Made by a program: the position numbers and the translations under genes
In this document: positions 45,101 through 52,019 of the stretch, in pieces
How the letters are laid out: every line of letters begins with the position of its first letter
How positions within the stretch are numbered: position 1 is the stretch's first letter
The notes under the pieces: model-generated
Databases searched by the model: none
The model's input: only the letters and a program-made list of their open reading frames with translations
Told to the model about the DNA's origin: nothing
Origin: Elusimicrobiota bacterium
Lineage (GTDB): Bacteria > Elusimicrobiota > Elusimicrobia > UBA1565 > UBA9628
Length of the DNA: 62,377 nt
Assembly: GCA_030696455.1 (NCBI GenBank)
Contig: JAUYSH010000010.1
Span: forward strand, 1 to 62,377
Direction of reading: 5' to 3'

Positions 45101-45708
45101 ATCGCGGCGTCGCCGTCGGCCTCGACCCGGGTCAGCGGGTGCCGCCCGAGGCGGATCAGCTCGCGGGCGAGGCCCTTGGGCGGGCGGACGATGTCGGCGA
45201 AGCCGGCGGCGACGGCGGCGCGGGGCATGCCGGGATAGGCCGCGGACTTGACGTCCTGGACGCAGGTGATGCCGCCCGCGGCCTTGATCTCCTCGAGGCC
45301 GGCCGTGCCGTCGGACGCCATGCCGGAGAGCACGACGCCGATCGCGCGGGCCTTCTGGTCCCGCGCGAGCGAGCGGAAGAAGAGGTCGATCGGATTGCGA
45401 GCGCTCGCGGGCAAGGGGTCGAGCTTGAGACGGCCGTTGCGCAAGGTCATCGCGGCGTCGGGAGGCATCACGTAGACGCGGTTCGCCTCCAGGCGGACGC
45501 CGTCGCGCGCCTCCCGCACCGGCATCTTCGACGCCCGGCCCAGAATCTCGCTCAGGTGGCTCTTGTGCGCCGGGCTCATGTGAAGCAGGAAGAGGTAGGC
45601 GAGGCCGGTGTCGCCGGGAAGCTGCCGCAGCAGCTCGACGAAGGCGTCGACGCCTCCGGCGGAGGCGCCGATGCCGACGACCAAAGCGGGGGTCTTGGAT
45701 TCCCTCAT
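42172..45708 (-). CDS. CheB-CheR-PAS histidine kinase fusion
   Basis: A 1178-aa multidomain signalling protein. CheB methylesterase: GIGASAGGVDAFVELL (Ser), HMSPAHKSHLSEIL (His), VVLSGMASDGTAG (Asp). CheR methyltransferase: SLYKPSTLRRRISRRM, VWVAGCASGEEAYSIA, PFANQDVISCRNLLIYL. A coiled coil at about residues 640-720 repeats EEL-type heptads (SSNEELQSANEELESSREEL), then PAS domains, then a kinase core (IANVSHELRTPVTAIKGFAQ, GSGLGLSIAQQIV). Such fusions are orphan sensors, not flagellar chemotaxis parts; no che or fla genes are near. A perfect palindrome covers its promoter. Confidence 0.92.
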   Translation of the reverse strand: MRESKTPALVVGIGASAGGVDAFVELLRQLPGDTGLAYLFLLHMSPAHKSHLSEILGRASKMPVREARDGVRLEANRVYVMPPDAAMTLRNGRLKLDPLPASARNPIDLFFRSLARDQKARAIGVVLSGMASDGTAGLEEIKAAGGITCVQDVKSAAYPGMPRAAVAAGFADIVRPPKGLARELIRLGRHPLTRVEADGDAAIFADAAALGGIFSLLRSTGGVDFSLYKPSTLRRRISRRMFLLNLARLKDYLAFLRTRPAEVHALCNDLLINVTSFFRDPKAFEVLKKRVFPRIVKGHHANAPVRVWVAGCASGEEAYSIAIAYQEFMRERGASIPVHIFATDISDEAAAKARKGLYPESIASAMSADLLRRYFVKSAQGYQVVKQLRDMCIFAHHDVTSDPPFANQDVISCRNLLIYLEPVLQKTVLSTFHYALRPEGCLLLGGAETLGPSADLFVDIDKKVKIFGKKPVRASHLDLVSGRIGASRLQAAAGPSPARALKPPPGDALAVADRLILGRFAPAGVLLDGDLEILQFRGDTGRYLKTAPGKASLNLLRMAPEGLRLDLQLLVKKAFKARQPVRKNNVWVRLDRRSRLVNLEAAAFDVPPGKERYCLLSFLPAAPVPDAGAKPAKEPRNSLFLKLKRELNETKAYLQTRIEESESRNASLNIDNEEVISSNEELQSANEELESSREELQTANEELNTLNDELRKQNAALIQLGGDLDNVLESLAIPVALLGLDLRIRRVTLLDDTPLALAQADAGRSILDIQKRLGVAGLEEKALRTLKTSRGQDLELTGQDGRWYKLRMRPYKTAQGRIEGIVLALLDADVAKRGLLELQDVMEQSMAILDSELRVQSANRRFYELFRLTPRRAQGRPFIELAGGKGAGPALLKRLRAALVDGTPFRGFELDRRLRHLGQRVLRLGAVRVPDAGRAALYVGVKDITDVWRAETAKRLAERERTQREFIANVSHELRTPVTAIKGFAQTLKHGGLDDNKHRRSFVDAIERNADRLKGLIDALLRISELDERPLPRRGKVPLRALVRRCAASAGASVRVDVPAALEVSAERGQIREVLGSLIGNAVKFGRPGSPVLVKARPAGGEAVVTVEDRGIGVPERDFPHLFERFHRGRNARGLPGSGLGLSIAQQIVAAHGGRIWADERRRRGAAFHFTLPLATRR

Positions 45709-45712
45709 GAGA

Positions 45713-45736
45713 ACCGGAAATTATCAAATTTCCGGT
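45713..45736. promoter_or_regulatory. Perfect 10-bp inverted repeat over the CheB-CheR-kinase promoter
   Basis: The arms ACCGGAAATT and AATTTCCGGT are perfectly complementary and separated by four bases. The centre holds GATAAT on the minus strand, a likely -10, and the whole element ends 5 nt before the ATG. A dimeric repressor or activator site is the simplest reading; a hairpin at the 5' end of the message is the alternative. Confidence 0.6.
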
Positions 45737-45786
45737 CCGAATGTCCTCCGTCACGTTGCGGACGCAAAGGCGTTACCCGCAGGCAG

Positions 45787-45815
45787 TGGCCGGAAGCCGG
45801 CGCCCCGCTTAGAAT
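45787..45815 (+). promoter_or_regulatory. Putative promoter of the Spy-like gene
   Basis: TGGCCG (45787-45792), 17-nt spacer, TAGAAT (45810-45815). The -35 variant TGGCC is the same as at the kinase gene 41055 and glmS. The leader of about 25 nt includes a GGAGGA ribosome site before the ATG at 45848. Confidence 0.4.
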
Positions 45816-45847
45816 AGGGGCGACGCCCTCGCGGCGAGGAGGATTCG

Positions 45848-46324
45848 ATGAACATCATGCTCGGTTTTCTGCTGGCCGCGGCCGTCCCCTCGGCGCTCGC
45901 GGCCGTCCCCGATCCCGTCCTGGAATTTCCGCTGGAGCGCGGCGTCGAGCCCGGCCGGCAATGGAAGGACAAGCTGGGGCTCAGCGAGGAGCAGTCCCGC
46001 CGGTTCACGGCGCTGGAGAACGAAAGGGCGGCGCGGCTGAAGCCCCTGCGCGAGCTGCTGCGCAGCGAGATGGTGAAGCTCCAGGCCCAGGTGTCCGACA
46101 ACGCCTCCGAGCGCGAGGTGGAGGAAACCTTGGAGCAGGTGCTGCAGATCCACCGCGCCATCGCGGAGAGCACCGAGCATTTCGACGCCGGCTTCGCCGC
46201 CTTCCTCTCGCCCTCGCAGAGGGCCCGCCTGCTGGTGTGGAAGTCCCTGGGCGGCTTGAACGGCTACGCCGCCCGCCGCCTGGAGACCGCGGCCCTTCGC
46301 GACGAGGAGTACGAGCGCGATTAG
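45848..46324 (+). CDS. Spy/CpxP-like periplasmic LTxxQ protein
   Basis: A 158-aa protein with signal peptide (MLGFLLAAAVPSALA) and an all-helical mature part with two LTxxQ-type motifs, LGLSEEQSRRFTALENERAA and FLSPSQRARLLVWKSLGG. This repeat is the mark of Spy/CpxP periplasmic chaperones and metal/stress sensors. It ends 6 nt before the convergent glmS stop. Confidence 0.75.
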   Translation: MNIMLGFLLAAAVPSALAAVPDPVLEFPLERGVEPGRQWKDKLGLSEEQSRRFTALENERAARLKPLRELLRSEMVKLQAQVSDNASEREVEETLEQVLQIHRAIAESTEHFDAGFAAFLSPSQRARLLVWKSLGGLNGYAARRLETAALRDEEYERD

Positions 46325-46330
46325 CGCCCG

Positions 46331-48187
46331 CTATTCGACGGTCACGCTCTTGGCCAGGTTGCGGGGCTGATCGACGTCGCAGCCGCGCAGGTCGGCGGCG
46401 TGATACGCGAGCAGCTGCAGCGGGAGGATGTTGAGGATCGGCGAGAGGTGCTCTCCCACCGGCGGCAGCTCGAGGATGTGGTCCGCCATGCCCCGGAGCC
46501 GGCGATCGCCCTCCGTGCAGAGCGCGATCAGGCGCGCGCCTCTCGCCTTGGCCTCCTCGATGTTCGACAGGGTCTTCTCGAGCACGTCCGAGCGCGTGGC
46601 GATCGCGACGACCGGCATTCCCGGGTCGATCAGGGCCAGCGGCCCGTGCTTCATCTCCCCGGCGGCGAAGCCTTCGGCGTGGATATAGGAGATCTCCTTG
46701 AGCTTCAGCGCTCCCTCCAGGGCCGTCGCGTAGTTGACGCCGCGTCCGATGAAGAGGACGTGCCGGGCCGCGCGCAGCTCGGCGGCGACGGCGCGGATCT
46801 TGTCCTCGAGAGCCAGGGTCCGCCGCAGGAGGCCGGGAAGGCGCTGAAGCTCCGCGGCCCAATCCCGCGCCTGCGCCTCGGGCATGAAGCCCCGGGCCGT
46901 TCCCGCGTGCAGCGCGACGAGGCTCAGCGCGACGAGCTGACCCGCGAAGGCCTTGGTCGACGCGACGCCGCACTCCGGGCCGCAGAACGTGTGGAAGTTG
47001 AAGTCCGCCTGGCGCGGTATCGCCGCGCCGACGGTGTTGCCGATCGAGAGCACCTTGAGCCCCTCCTCCCGGGCGAGGCGCACGGCGGCCAAAGTGTCGG
47101 CCGTCTCCCCGGATTGGCTGATGGCGATCACGAGCGTATCCGGCTCGAGTACCGGGCGGCGGTAACGGAACTCGGAAGCGGTCTCGACCGCGGTGGAGAC
47201 GCCCGCGTGGCGCTCCAGCAGGTATTTCCCGACGATGCCGGCGTGCCAGGACGTGCCGCAGGCGACGATCTGGACGCGCTTGACGCCCCGGAGCAGCTCC
47301 GGGGTCAGGCCGGTCTCCTCGCCCAGGCCGCCGAGGCGGCCGCGCAAGGTGTTCTCCACGGAGCGCGGCTGCTCGTGAATCTCCTTGAGCATGAAGTGAC
47401 GGTAGCCGCCCTTCTCGGCCGCCGAGCTGTCCCACGAGATTTCCGACGGGACCTTCTTGATCTCGAGGCCCAGGGCGTCGAAGAACGCGCAGCGGTCGCC
47501 GCGCATGACGGCCGACTCCCCGTCCTCGAGGTACACCACCCGCCGGGTGTGCTTGAGAAGGGCCGGGACATCCGAGGCGATGAAATTCTCCCGGTCGCCG
47601 AGACCGACGACGAGCGGAGAGTCCTTCTTGGCGGCGACGATCACCCCCGGGGCCTGCGACCAGATCGCGGCGAGGGCGTAGGCGCCGCGCACCTGCTTGA
47701 GGACGGCGCGCACGGCATCCGCGAGCGCGGCCTCGGCGAGGGCCGCCGCCGCGGGCGCCGAAACGCCGCTTTCCGCCAGCGCCTCCTCAATGAGGTGGGG
47801 CAGCACCTCGGTGTCGGTCGCGGAGGCGAAGACATGGCCGCGCGCCGACAGGGCCTCCTTGAGCGCCATATAGTTCTCGATGATCCCGTTGTGGATCACC
47901 GCGATCCGCCCGGCGCAGTCGACATGCGGGTGCGCGTTGGCCTCCGAGGGGCCCCCGTGGGTCGCCCAGCGCGTGTGGCCGAGCCCCATCTGGCCGTCCA
48001 GCGGCCGGCGCGCCAGCAGGTCGTGCAGGCTCGACAGCTTGCCCACGCTTCGCGCGACGGCGAGCGCGCCGCCGGAGACGACGGCGACGCCCGCGGAGTC
48101 GTAGCCGCGATACTCGAGCCGCCTCAATCCCTCGAGAAGGATCGGCACGGCCTGCTGCGAACCGGCATAGCCCACTATTCCGCACAT
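46331..48187 (-). CDS. glmS: Glutamine-fructose-6-phosphate aminotransferase
   Basis: A 618-aa enzyme making glucosamine-6-phosphate from fructose-6-phosphate and glutamine, the entry to UDP-GlcNAc. N-terminal glutaminase (MCGIVGYAGSQQAV, Cys2; RLEYRGYDSAGVAV), then two SIS isomerase domains (VACGTSWHAGIVGKYLLE, ISQSGETADTLAAVRLA, IGRGVNYATALEGALKLKEI) and the standard end NLAKSVTVE. The ATG at 48187 is 6 nt after TATAAT without a Shine-Dalgarno. The long upstream frame is not coding. Supplies precursor for the amino-sugar genes nearby. Confidence 0.97.
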   Translation of the reverse strand: MCGIVGYAGSQQAVPILLEGLRRLEYRGYDSAGVAVVSGGALAVARSVGKLSSLHDLLARRPLDGQMGLGHTRWATHGGPSEANAHPHVDCAGRIAVIHNGIIENYMALKEALSARGHVFASATDTEVLPHLIEEALAESGVSAPAAAALAEAALADAVRAVLKQVRGAYALAAIWSQAPGVIVAAKKDSPLVVGLGDRENFIASDVPALLKHTRRVVYLEDGESAVMRGDRCAFFDALGLEIKKVPSEISWDSSAAEKGGYRHFMLKEIHEQPRSVENTLRGRLGGLGEETGLTPELLRGVKRVQIVACGTSWHAGIVGKYLLERHAGVSTAVETASEFRYRRPVLEPDTLVIAISQSGETADTLAAVRLAREEGLKVLSIGNTVGAAIPRQADFNFHTFCGPECGVASTKAFAGQLVALSLVALHAGTARGFMPEAQARDWAAELQRLPGLLRRTLALEDKIRAVAAELRAARHVLFIGRGVNYATALEGALKLKEISYIHAEGFAAGEMKHGPLALIDPGMPVVAIATRSDVLEKTLSNIEEAKARGARLIALCTEGDRRLRGMADHILELPPVGEHLSPILNILPLQLLAYHAADLRGCDVDQPRNLAKSVTVE

Positions 48188-48193
48188 GGGCGG

Positions 48194-48199
48194 ATTATA
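48194..48199 (-). promoter_or_regulatory. -10 element 6 nt before glmS
   Basis: On the minus strand TATAAT, then CCGCCC, then the glmS ATG. TGGCCC lies 17 nt upstream. The absence of a leader means no room for a glmS ribozyme here. Confidence 0.5.
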
Positions 48200-48357
48200 A
48201 CGGCGCCGACGCAGCGGGGCCATCGCGCGGCCGTAAAGGCTGGGCGTGAATCCTGTGACGCCCGGCGGTCGCAAGATCGTTACGCGGCCGTCCCAAGGCG
48301 GAGATACCGGCGTGGTACGATGGCGTGCGAAGACCGCAGAGGGGAGACAAAAGAGAT

Positions 48358-49746
48358 ATGGCACCGAAAAACACGACGTTGACGAGGGATCCCGCCGCCG
48401 CGAGCGGGGCCGCACACGCCGCGTCCGCGCTCGAGGGGCTGCTCGCCAAGCTCCCGGCCCGCGAGGCGCGCGTCGCCGTCATGGGGCTGGGCTACGTCGG
48501 CCTGCCGCTGCTGCGGCTGTTCGCGTCCAAGGGATTCCGCGTCATCGGCTGCGACGTCGACCGGTCGAAGATCGACTCGCTCAACAAGGGCCGGTCCTAT
48601 ATACGGTCGGTGCCGTCCGCCGACATCGCCAAGCACCTCGCCAACAAGCAGCTGCTCGCGACGACGGATTTCCGCAGCCTCGCCTCGGCGGACGCGATCT
48701 TCGTCTGCGTGCCGACCCCGCTCACCGTGGAGGGCAAGCCGGACGTGTCGGCCATCCGCCAGACCGCGAAGGCGATCGGCGCGACGCTGCGCCGCGGGCA
48801 GGTCGTCATCCTGGAAAGCACGAGCTATCCCGGCACGACGCGCGAGATCATGAAGCCGGAGCTCGAGCGGCGCGGCTTGAAGTGCGGGACGGATTTCTTC
48901 CTCGCCTTCTCGCCGGAGCGCGAGGACCCGGGCAACAAGGACTTCTCGATCGAGCAGATCCCCAAGATCGTCGGGGGCATCGACGCGCCCTCCCTGCGGG
49001 CCGCGGCGGCTCTCTACGGCGAGGCGGTGAACCGGGTGGTCGAGGTCTCCTCCTGCGAGGCCGCCGAGGCCGCCAAGCTGCTCGAGAACATCTACCGCTG
49101 CGTCAACATCGCCCTCGTCAACGAGCTGAAGATGTGCCTCGACCGCATGCGCATCGACGTGTGGGAGGTCATCGGCGCCGCGGCGACCAAGCCCTTCGGG
49201 TTCCAGGCGTTCTACCCGGGGCCGGGGCTCGGCGGGCACTGCATTCCGATCGATCCGTTCTACCTGTCTTGGAAGGCCCGCGAGTTCCAGTTCAATACCC
49301 GCTTCATCGACCTGGCCGGCGAGATCAACATCCAGATGCCGTACTACGTGCTGGCCAAGCTCGAGGAGGGCCTGCGCGGACAGGGCAAGAAGCTGGAGGG
49401 CGCGCGCATCCTCATGCTGGGCCTGGCCTACAAGAAGGACATCGACGACCCGCGCGAATCTCCCGCCTTCAAGCTTCTCGAGCTGCTGGGCCAGAAGGGC
49501 GCCTCGGTCGTCTACAACGATCCGAACATCCCCCGGTTCCCCGAGACGGAGCACACCCGGCACCTGAAGGTGGCCTCCGTGCGCGTGACGAGCGAGACGC
49601 TGGCCTCCGTCGACGCGGCGCTGATCGTGACGAACCACAGCGGCTACGACTACGACATGATCGCCCGGCACGCGCCGCTGGTCGTGGATACGCGCAACGC
49701 CTGCGCCGGGCAAAAGGCCTGGGGGGGCAAGATCGTCCGGGCCTGA
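48358..49746 (+). CDS. UDP-N-acetylglucosamine-type 6-dehydrogenase
   Basis: A 462-aa nucleotide-sugar dehydrogenase with NAD site VAVMGLGYVGLPLLRLFA, VPTPLTVEGKPDVS, LESTSYPGTT, FSPEREDPGN and the catalytic Cys in GPGLGGHCIPIDPFYLSWKA. The last motif is that of the WbpA/WbpO/WecC group, which oxidise UDP-GlcNAc or UDP-GalNAc (or ManNAc) to uronic acids, more than of UDP-glucose dehydrogenase. An extra 35-residue N-terminus is present. GGGAGA precedes the ATG. Divergent from glmS, so precursor and product genes are neighbours. Confidence 0.88.
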   Translation: MAPKNTTLTRDPAAASGAAHAASALEGLLAKLPAREARVAVMGLGYVGLPLLRLFASKGFRVIGCDVDRSKIDSLNKGRSYIRSVPSADIAKHLANKQLLATTDFRSLASADAIFVCVPTPLTVEGKPDVSAIRQTAKAIGATLRRGQVVILESTSYPGTTREIMKPELERRGLKCGTDFFLAFSPEREDPGNKDFSIEQIPKIVGGIDAPSLRAAAALYGEAVNRVVEVSSCEAAEAAKLLENIYRCVNIALVNELKMCLDRMRIDVWEVIGAAATKPFGFQAFYPGPGLGGHCIPIDPFYLSWKAREFQFNTRFIDLAGEINIQMPYYVLAKLEEGLRGQGKKLEGARILMLGLAYKKDIDDPRESPAFKLLELLGQKGASVVYNDPNIPRFPETEHTRHLKVASVRVTSETLASVDAALIVTNHSGYDYDMIARHAPLVVDTRNACAGQKAWGGKIVRA

Positions 49747-49750
49747 GGCG

Positions 49751-49963
49751 CTAGAGCCCGGACCGGCCGGCCTTGCGAAGGCCGTGCTTGCGCCCGGGCT
49801 CGCGCGGGGCCGCGAACTGGATGGAGGATTTGTCGCCCAGGTTCGCGATCCGCAGGCCGCTGACGTTGAGCCCCGCGTCCGACAGGAGCTTGGTCAGCTT
49901 GGCCAGCTCTCCGGGGCGGTTCTTCACCACGATGTTGTAGCGCGCCGTCTGTGTCCGCTGCAT
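49751..49963 (-). CDS. Single ACT-domain protein
   Basis: A 70-aa protein with one ACT fold: RYNIVVKNRPGELAKLTKLL, SDAGLNVSGLRIANL, SSIQFAAPREPG, then a basic tail. ACT domains bind amino acids or nucleotides as allosteric sensors. It lies 27 nt after a larger ACT gene, apparently in one operon, suggesting a two-part regulatory module. Partner enzyme unknown. Confidence 0.75.
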   Translation of the reverse strand: MQRTQTARYNIVVKNRPGELAKLTKLLSDAGLNVSGLRIANLGDKSSIQFAAPREPGRKHGLRKAGRSGL

Positions 49964-49990
49964 AGGGCCTCCTCCGTCCTGAAGTGAACG

Positions 49991-50416
49991 TCAGTCGTAA
50001 ACCGTGTAGTCCGGCTCGAAGCCGAGCTTCTCGATGAGGGCCATCGCGTTCGCGGGCTGATCCACGGCGAGCACGACGCGCATCTGCTCGCCTTCGACGC
50101 TGCTGTAGAGCGAGAGGATGTTGATCCCCTCGGCGGCGAGCGTCGTGGCGAGCTTGTGCAGCTCCCAATGATGGTTCGGCATCTCGAACTGGAAGATGAG
50201 CTCCTCGCGCACGGACACTCCGAGGTCCTTGACGGCGTCCCGCAAATCGTCGTTCTTCGGCGCCAGGAACTGGAGCAAGGTCCGGTCGCCCACCCGCGTG
50301 GTGACGACAGAATTCTTATCCACCTTCACCTTCGCCAGCAGGCGCTCCAGGCGCTCCTGCACGGCGGGATCGGTCGGGAACTCGACGTTGTACTGGGTTT
50401 TGCTCGGCACGCGCAT
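49991..50416 (-). CDS. Tandem ACT-domain protein
   Basis: A 141-aa protein; the second half (REELIFQFEMPNHHWELHKL, ATTLAAEGINILSLYSSVEG, MRVVLAVDQPANAMALIEKL) is a clear ACT domain, and the first half (KTQYNVEFPTDPAVQERLER, SVVTTRVGDRTLLQFLAP) looks like a diverged related fold. AAGGAGGA precedes the ATG. Probably a stand-alone sensor of amino acids. Paired with the small ACT gene downstream. Confidence 0.72.
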   Translation of the reverse strand: MRVPSKTQYNVEFPTDPAVQERLERLLAKVKVDKNSVVTTRVGDRTLLQFLAPKNDDLRDAVKDLGVSVREELIFQFEMPNHHWELHKLATTLAAEGINILSLYSSVEGEQMRVVLAVDQPANAMALIEKLGFEPDYTVYD

Positions 50417-50567
50417 CGAATCCTCCTTGACGATGATTCATTGTAGGTCCCCCGCGGCCGCGCGCCCATAGCGCCGCGGTAACGGAAATTTGCCGTTTCG
50501 GTTCGCGTGCGCACACCCCGCCATCAAATTACTGTCTCACCTCGTCAATGGTTTTGAGGAGGGCGCT

Positions 50568-50594
50568 GGATTAAACTTGAGCAGCGCCCGGGGC
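50568..50594. other. Inverted repeat in the wbqC leader
   Basis: Arms GGCGCTG and CAGCGCC flank 13 nt that include TTAAACT, about 30 nt before the wbqC start. It could be an RNA hairpin in the leader or an operator. The gap 50417-50619 shows no gene. Confidence 0.3.
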
Positions 50595-50619
50595 CTCGAG
50601 GGCGCGGGGGGGAAGGCCA

Positions 50620-51345
50620 ATGATCGTCGCGGCGCATCAGCCCAACTTCATACCGTGGCTCGGCTACTTCGACAAGATGCTCAAGGCCGACCTCTTCATC
50701 ATCGTGGACCACGTCCAGATGGAAAGGCAGAGCTATCAGAACCGCGCGCGCATCAAGACGGGGGCGGGGGAGCGCTGGATCACGGTGCCGGTCGTCCAGG
50801 AGTCGCGGTCCGAGCGCATCATCGACAAACGCGTCGACAACAGCCGCGTCGGCCGCTTTCAATGGAGCCGCAAGATGTTCCTGACCCTCAAGTACGCCTA
50901 TCAGTCGGCGCCTTACTTCCGCGACTACGAGCCCGAGCTGAGCGGGATATTCTCGACGCGTTGGGACCGCCTCGCCGACCTCAACGTCCGGCTCATCGAA
51001 TTATGCCGCGCCGCCCTCGCCATCCGCACGCCGCTGCGGGCCAGCTCGAGTCTGAACGTATCGGGCACGAAATCCGAGATGATCCTTAATATGTGCCGCG
51101 CGGCGGGGGCCGACGTCTACCTGTCCGGGGCCGGCGCCTCCCGGGCGTACCTGGACGTGCCCGCGTTGGAGCAGGCGGGAATTCGCGTGGCCTGGCAGGA
51201 CTTCCGGCACCCGCGCTACCGGCAGTATCCGTGCTGCGACTCCTTCGCGCCGAATCTGTCGTCCTTTGATTTGATCTTCAACTGCGGGCCGAGAAGCCCC
51301 GAGATACTGCGCGGAGCGCGGGCCCGGGCGGGAGCGTCCATATGA
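50620..51345 (+). CDS. WbqC-like family protein
   Basis: A 241-aa protein with the WbqC signature near its N-terminus, AAHQPNFIPWLGYFDKMLKA, then VDHVQMERQSYQNRARIKT and WSRKMFLTLKYAYQSAPYF. WbqC-like proteins occur in O-antigen and capsule clusters and in nonribosomal pathways; their reaction is not settled, but an amide or thioester-linked step is often suggested. It is first in a three-gene operon, overlapping the deacetylase by 4 nt. Confidence 0.87.
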   Translation: MIVAAHQPNFIPWLGYFDKMLKADLFIIVDHVQMERQSYQNRARIKTGAGERWITVPVVQESRSERIIDKRVDNSRVGRFQWSRKMFLTLKYAYQSAPYFRDYEPELSGIFSTRWDRLADLNVRLIELCRAALAIRTPLRASSSLNVSGTKSEMILNMCRAAGADVYLSGAGASRAYLDVPALEQAGIRVAWQDFRHPRYRQYPCCDSFAPNLSSFDLIFNCGPRSPEILRGARARAGASI

Positions 51346-52019
51346 ACGGCAAGGTCCTCGAGCGCAAGGCGTCGCCGCGCGCCGACATCCTGTCGAACTA
51401 CGCCGGCGCGACGGTCATGGCGGTGGGGGCGCATCCCGACGATCTAGAGCTCGGCTGCGGCGGAACCTTGGCGCGCCTGAGCCGGGCGGGGGCCCGCGTC
51501 GTCATGGTCGTGGTCAGCATCCCCAGCCGCCTTCGCTCGCGCCGCGCCGAGGCGATGGAGGCCGCGGCGATCCTGGGCTGCGAGATCCGCTTCCTGACGC
51601 CGAACCGCTGTTCCCGGGTCGAGGACCTCAAGACCCATCAGCTCGTCGCCATGATCGACGGCCTCGTCAAGGAGCTGCGGCCGGCGGCGATGTTCTCCCA
51701 TTGCCTGCCCAACCTGCACCTCGACCATAAGCTCGTCTACGACGCGTGCATGGCGAGCCAGCGCCTGAGCTACTTCGACATCTTCTGCTATTCGCCGACG
51801 AGCTGCCATGCCGTGAACATCCCGTTCTTTCCCCACGCGTACATCGACATCACCGAGACGATCGACGCCAAGATGAAGGCGATCCGCGTGCACTCGAGCC
51901 AGTTCGACTCGCGCGGGCTGAACACCGAGCGATACAAGGAAGCGGACGCCGTCGTCGGGCAGATCGTCGGCGTCGGTTACGCCGAGGGCATGGAGATCGT
52001 CCGGATGAAGGTCAATTGA
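51342..52019 (+). CDS. LmbE/PIG-L deacetylase
   Basis: A 225-aa zinc N-deacetylase: MAVGAHPDDLELGCGGTLAR (zinc ligands His, Asp, Asp), PNLHLDHKLVYDACMASQRL (second metal His pair) and FPHAYIDITETIDAKMKAIR. It probably removes an acetyl from an N-acetyl sugar intermediate, leaving a free amine. The stop TGA overlaps the TTG start of the glutamine-synthetase-like gene, and the ATG overlaps wbqC, so the three proteins are made together. Confidence 0.88.
   Translation: MNGKVLERKASPRADILSNYAGATVMAVGAHPDDLELGCGGTLARLSRAGARVVMVVVSIPSRLRSRRAEAMEAAAILGCEIRFLTPNRCSRVEDLKTHQLVAMIDGLVKELRPAAMFSHCLPNLHLDHKLVYDACMASQRLSYFDIFCYSPTSCHAVNIPFFPHAYIDITETIDAKMKAIRVHSSQFDSRGLNTERYKEADAVVGQIVGVGYAEGMEIVRMKVN

Noticed and set aside
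42172-45708. CheB-CheR fusion as evidence of a flagellar chemotaxis locus
   Set aside because: No cheA, cheW, receptor or flagellar gene is nearby and the protein carries its own kinase core, typical of orphan sensors.
48188-48357. glmS ribozyme upstream of glmS
   Set aside because: The apparent -10 is only 6 nt before the start codon, leaving no leader for the ribozyme core.
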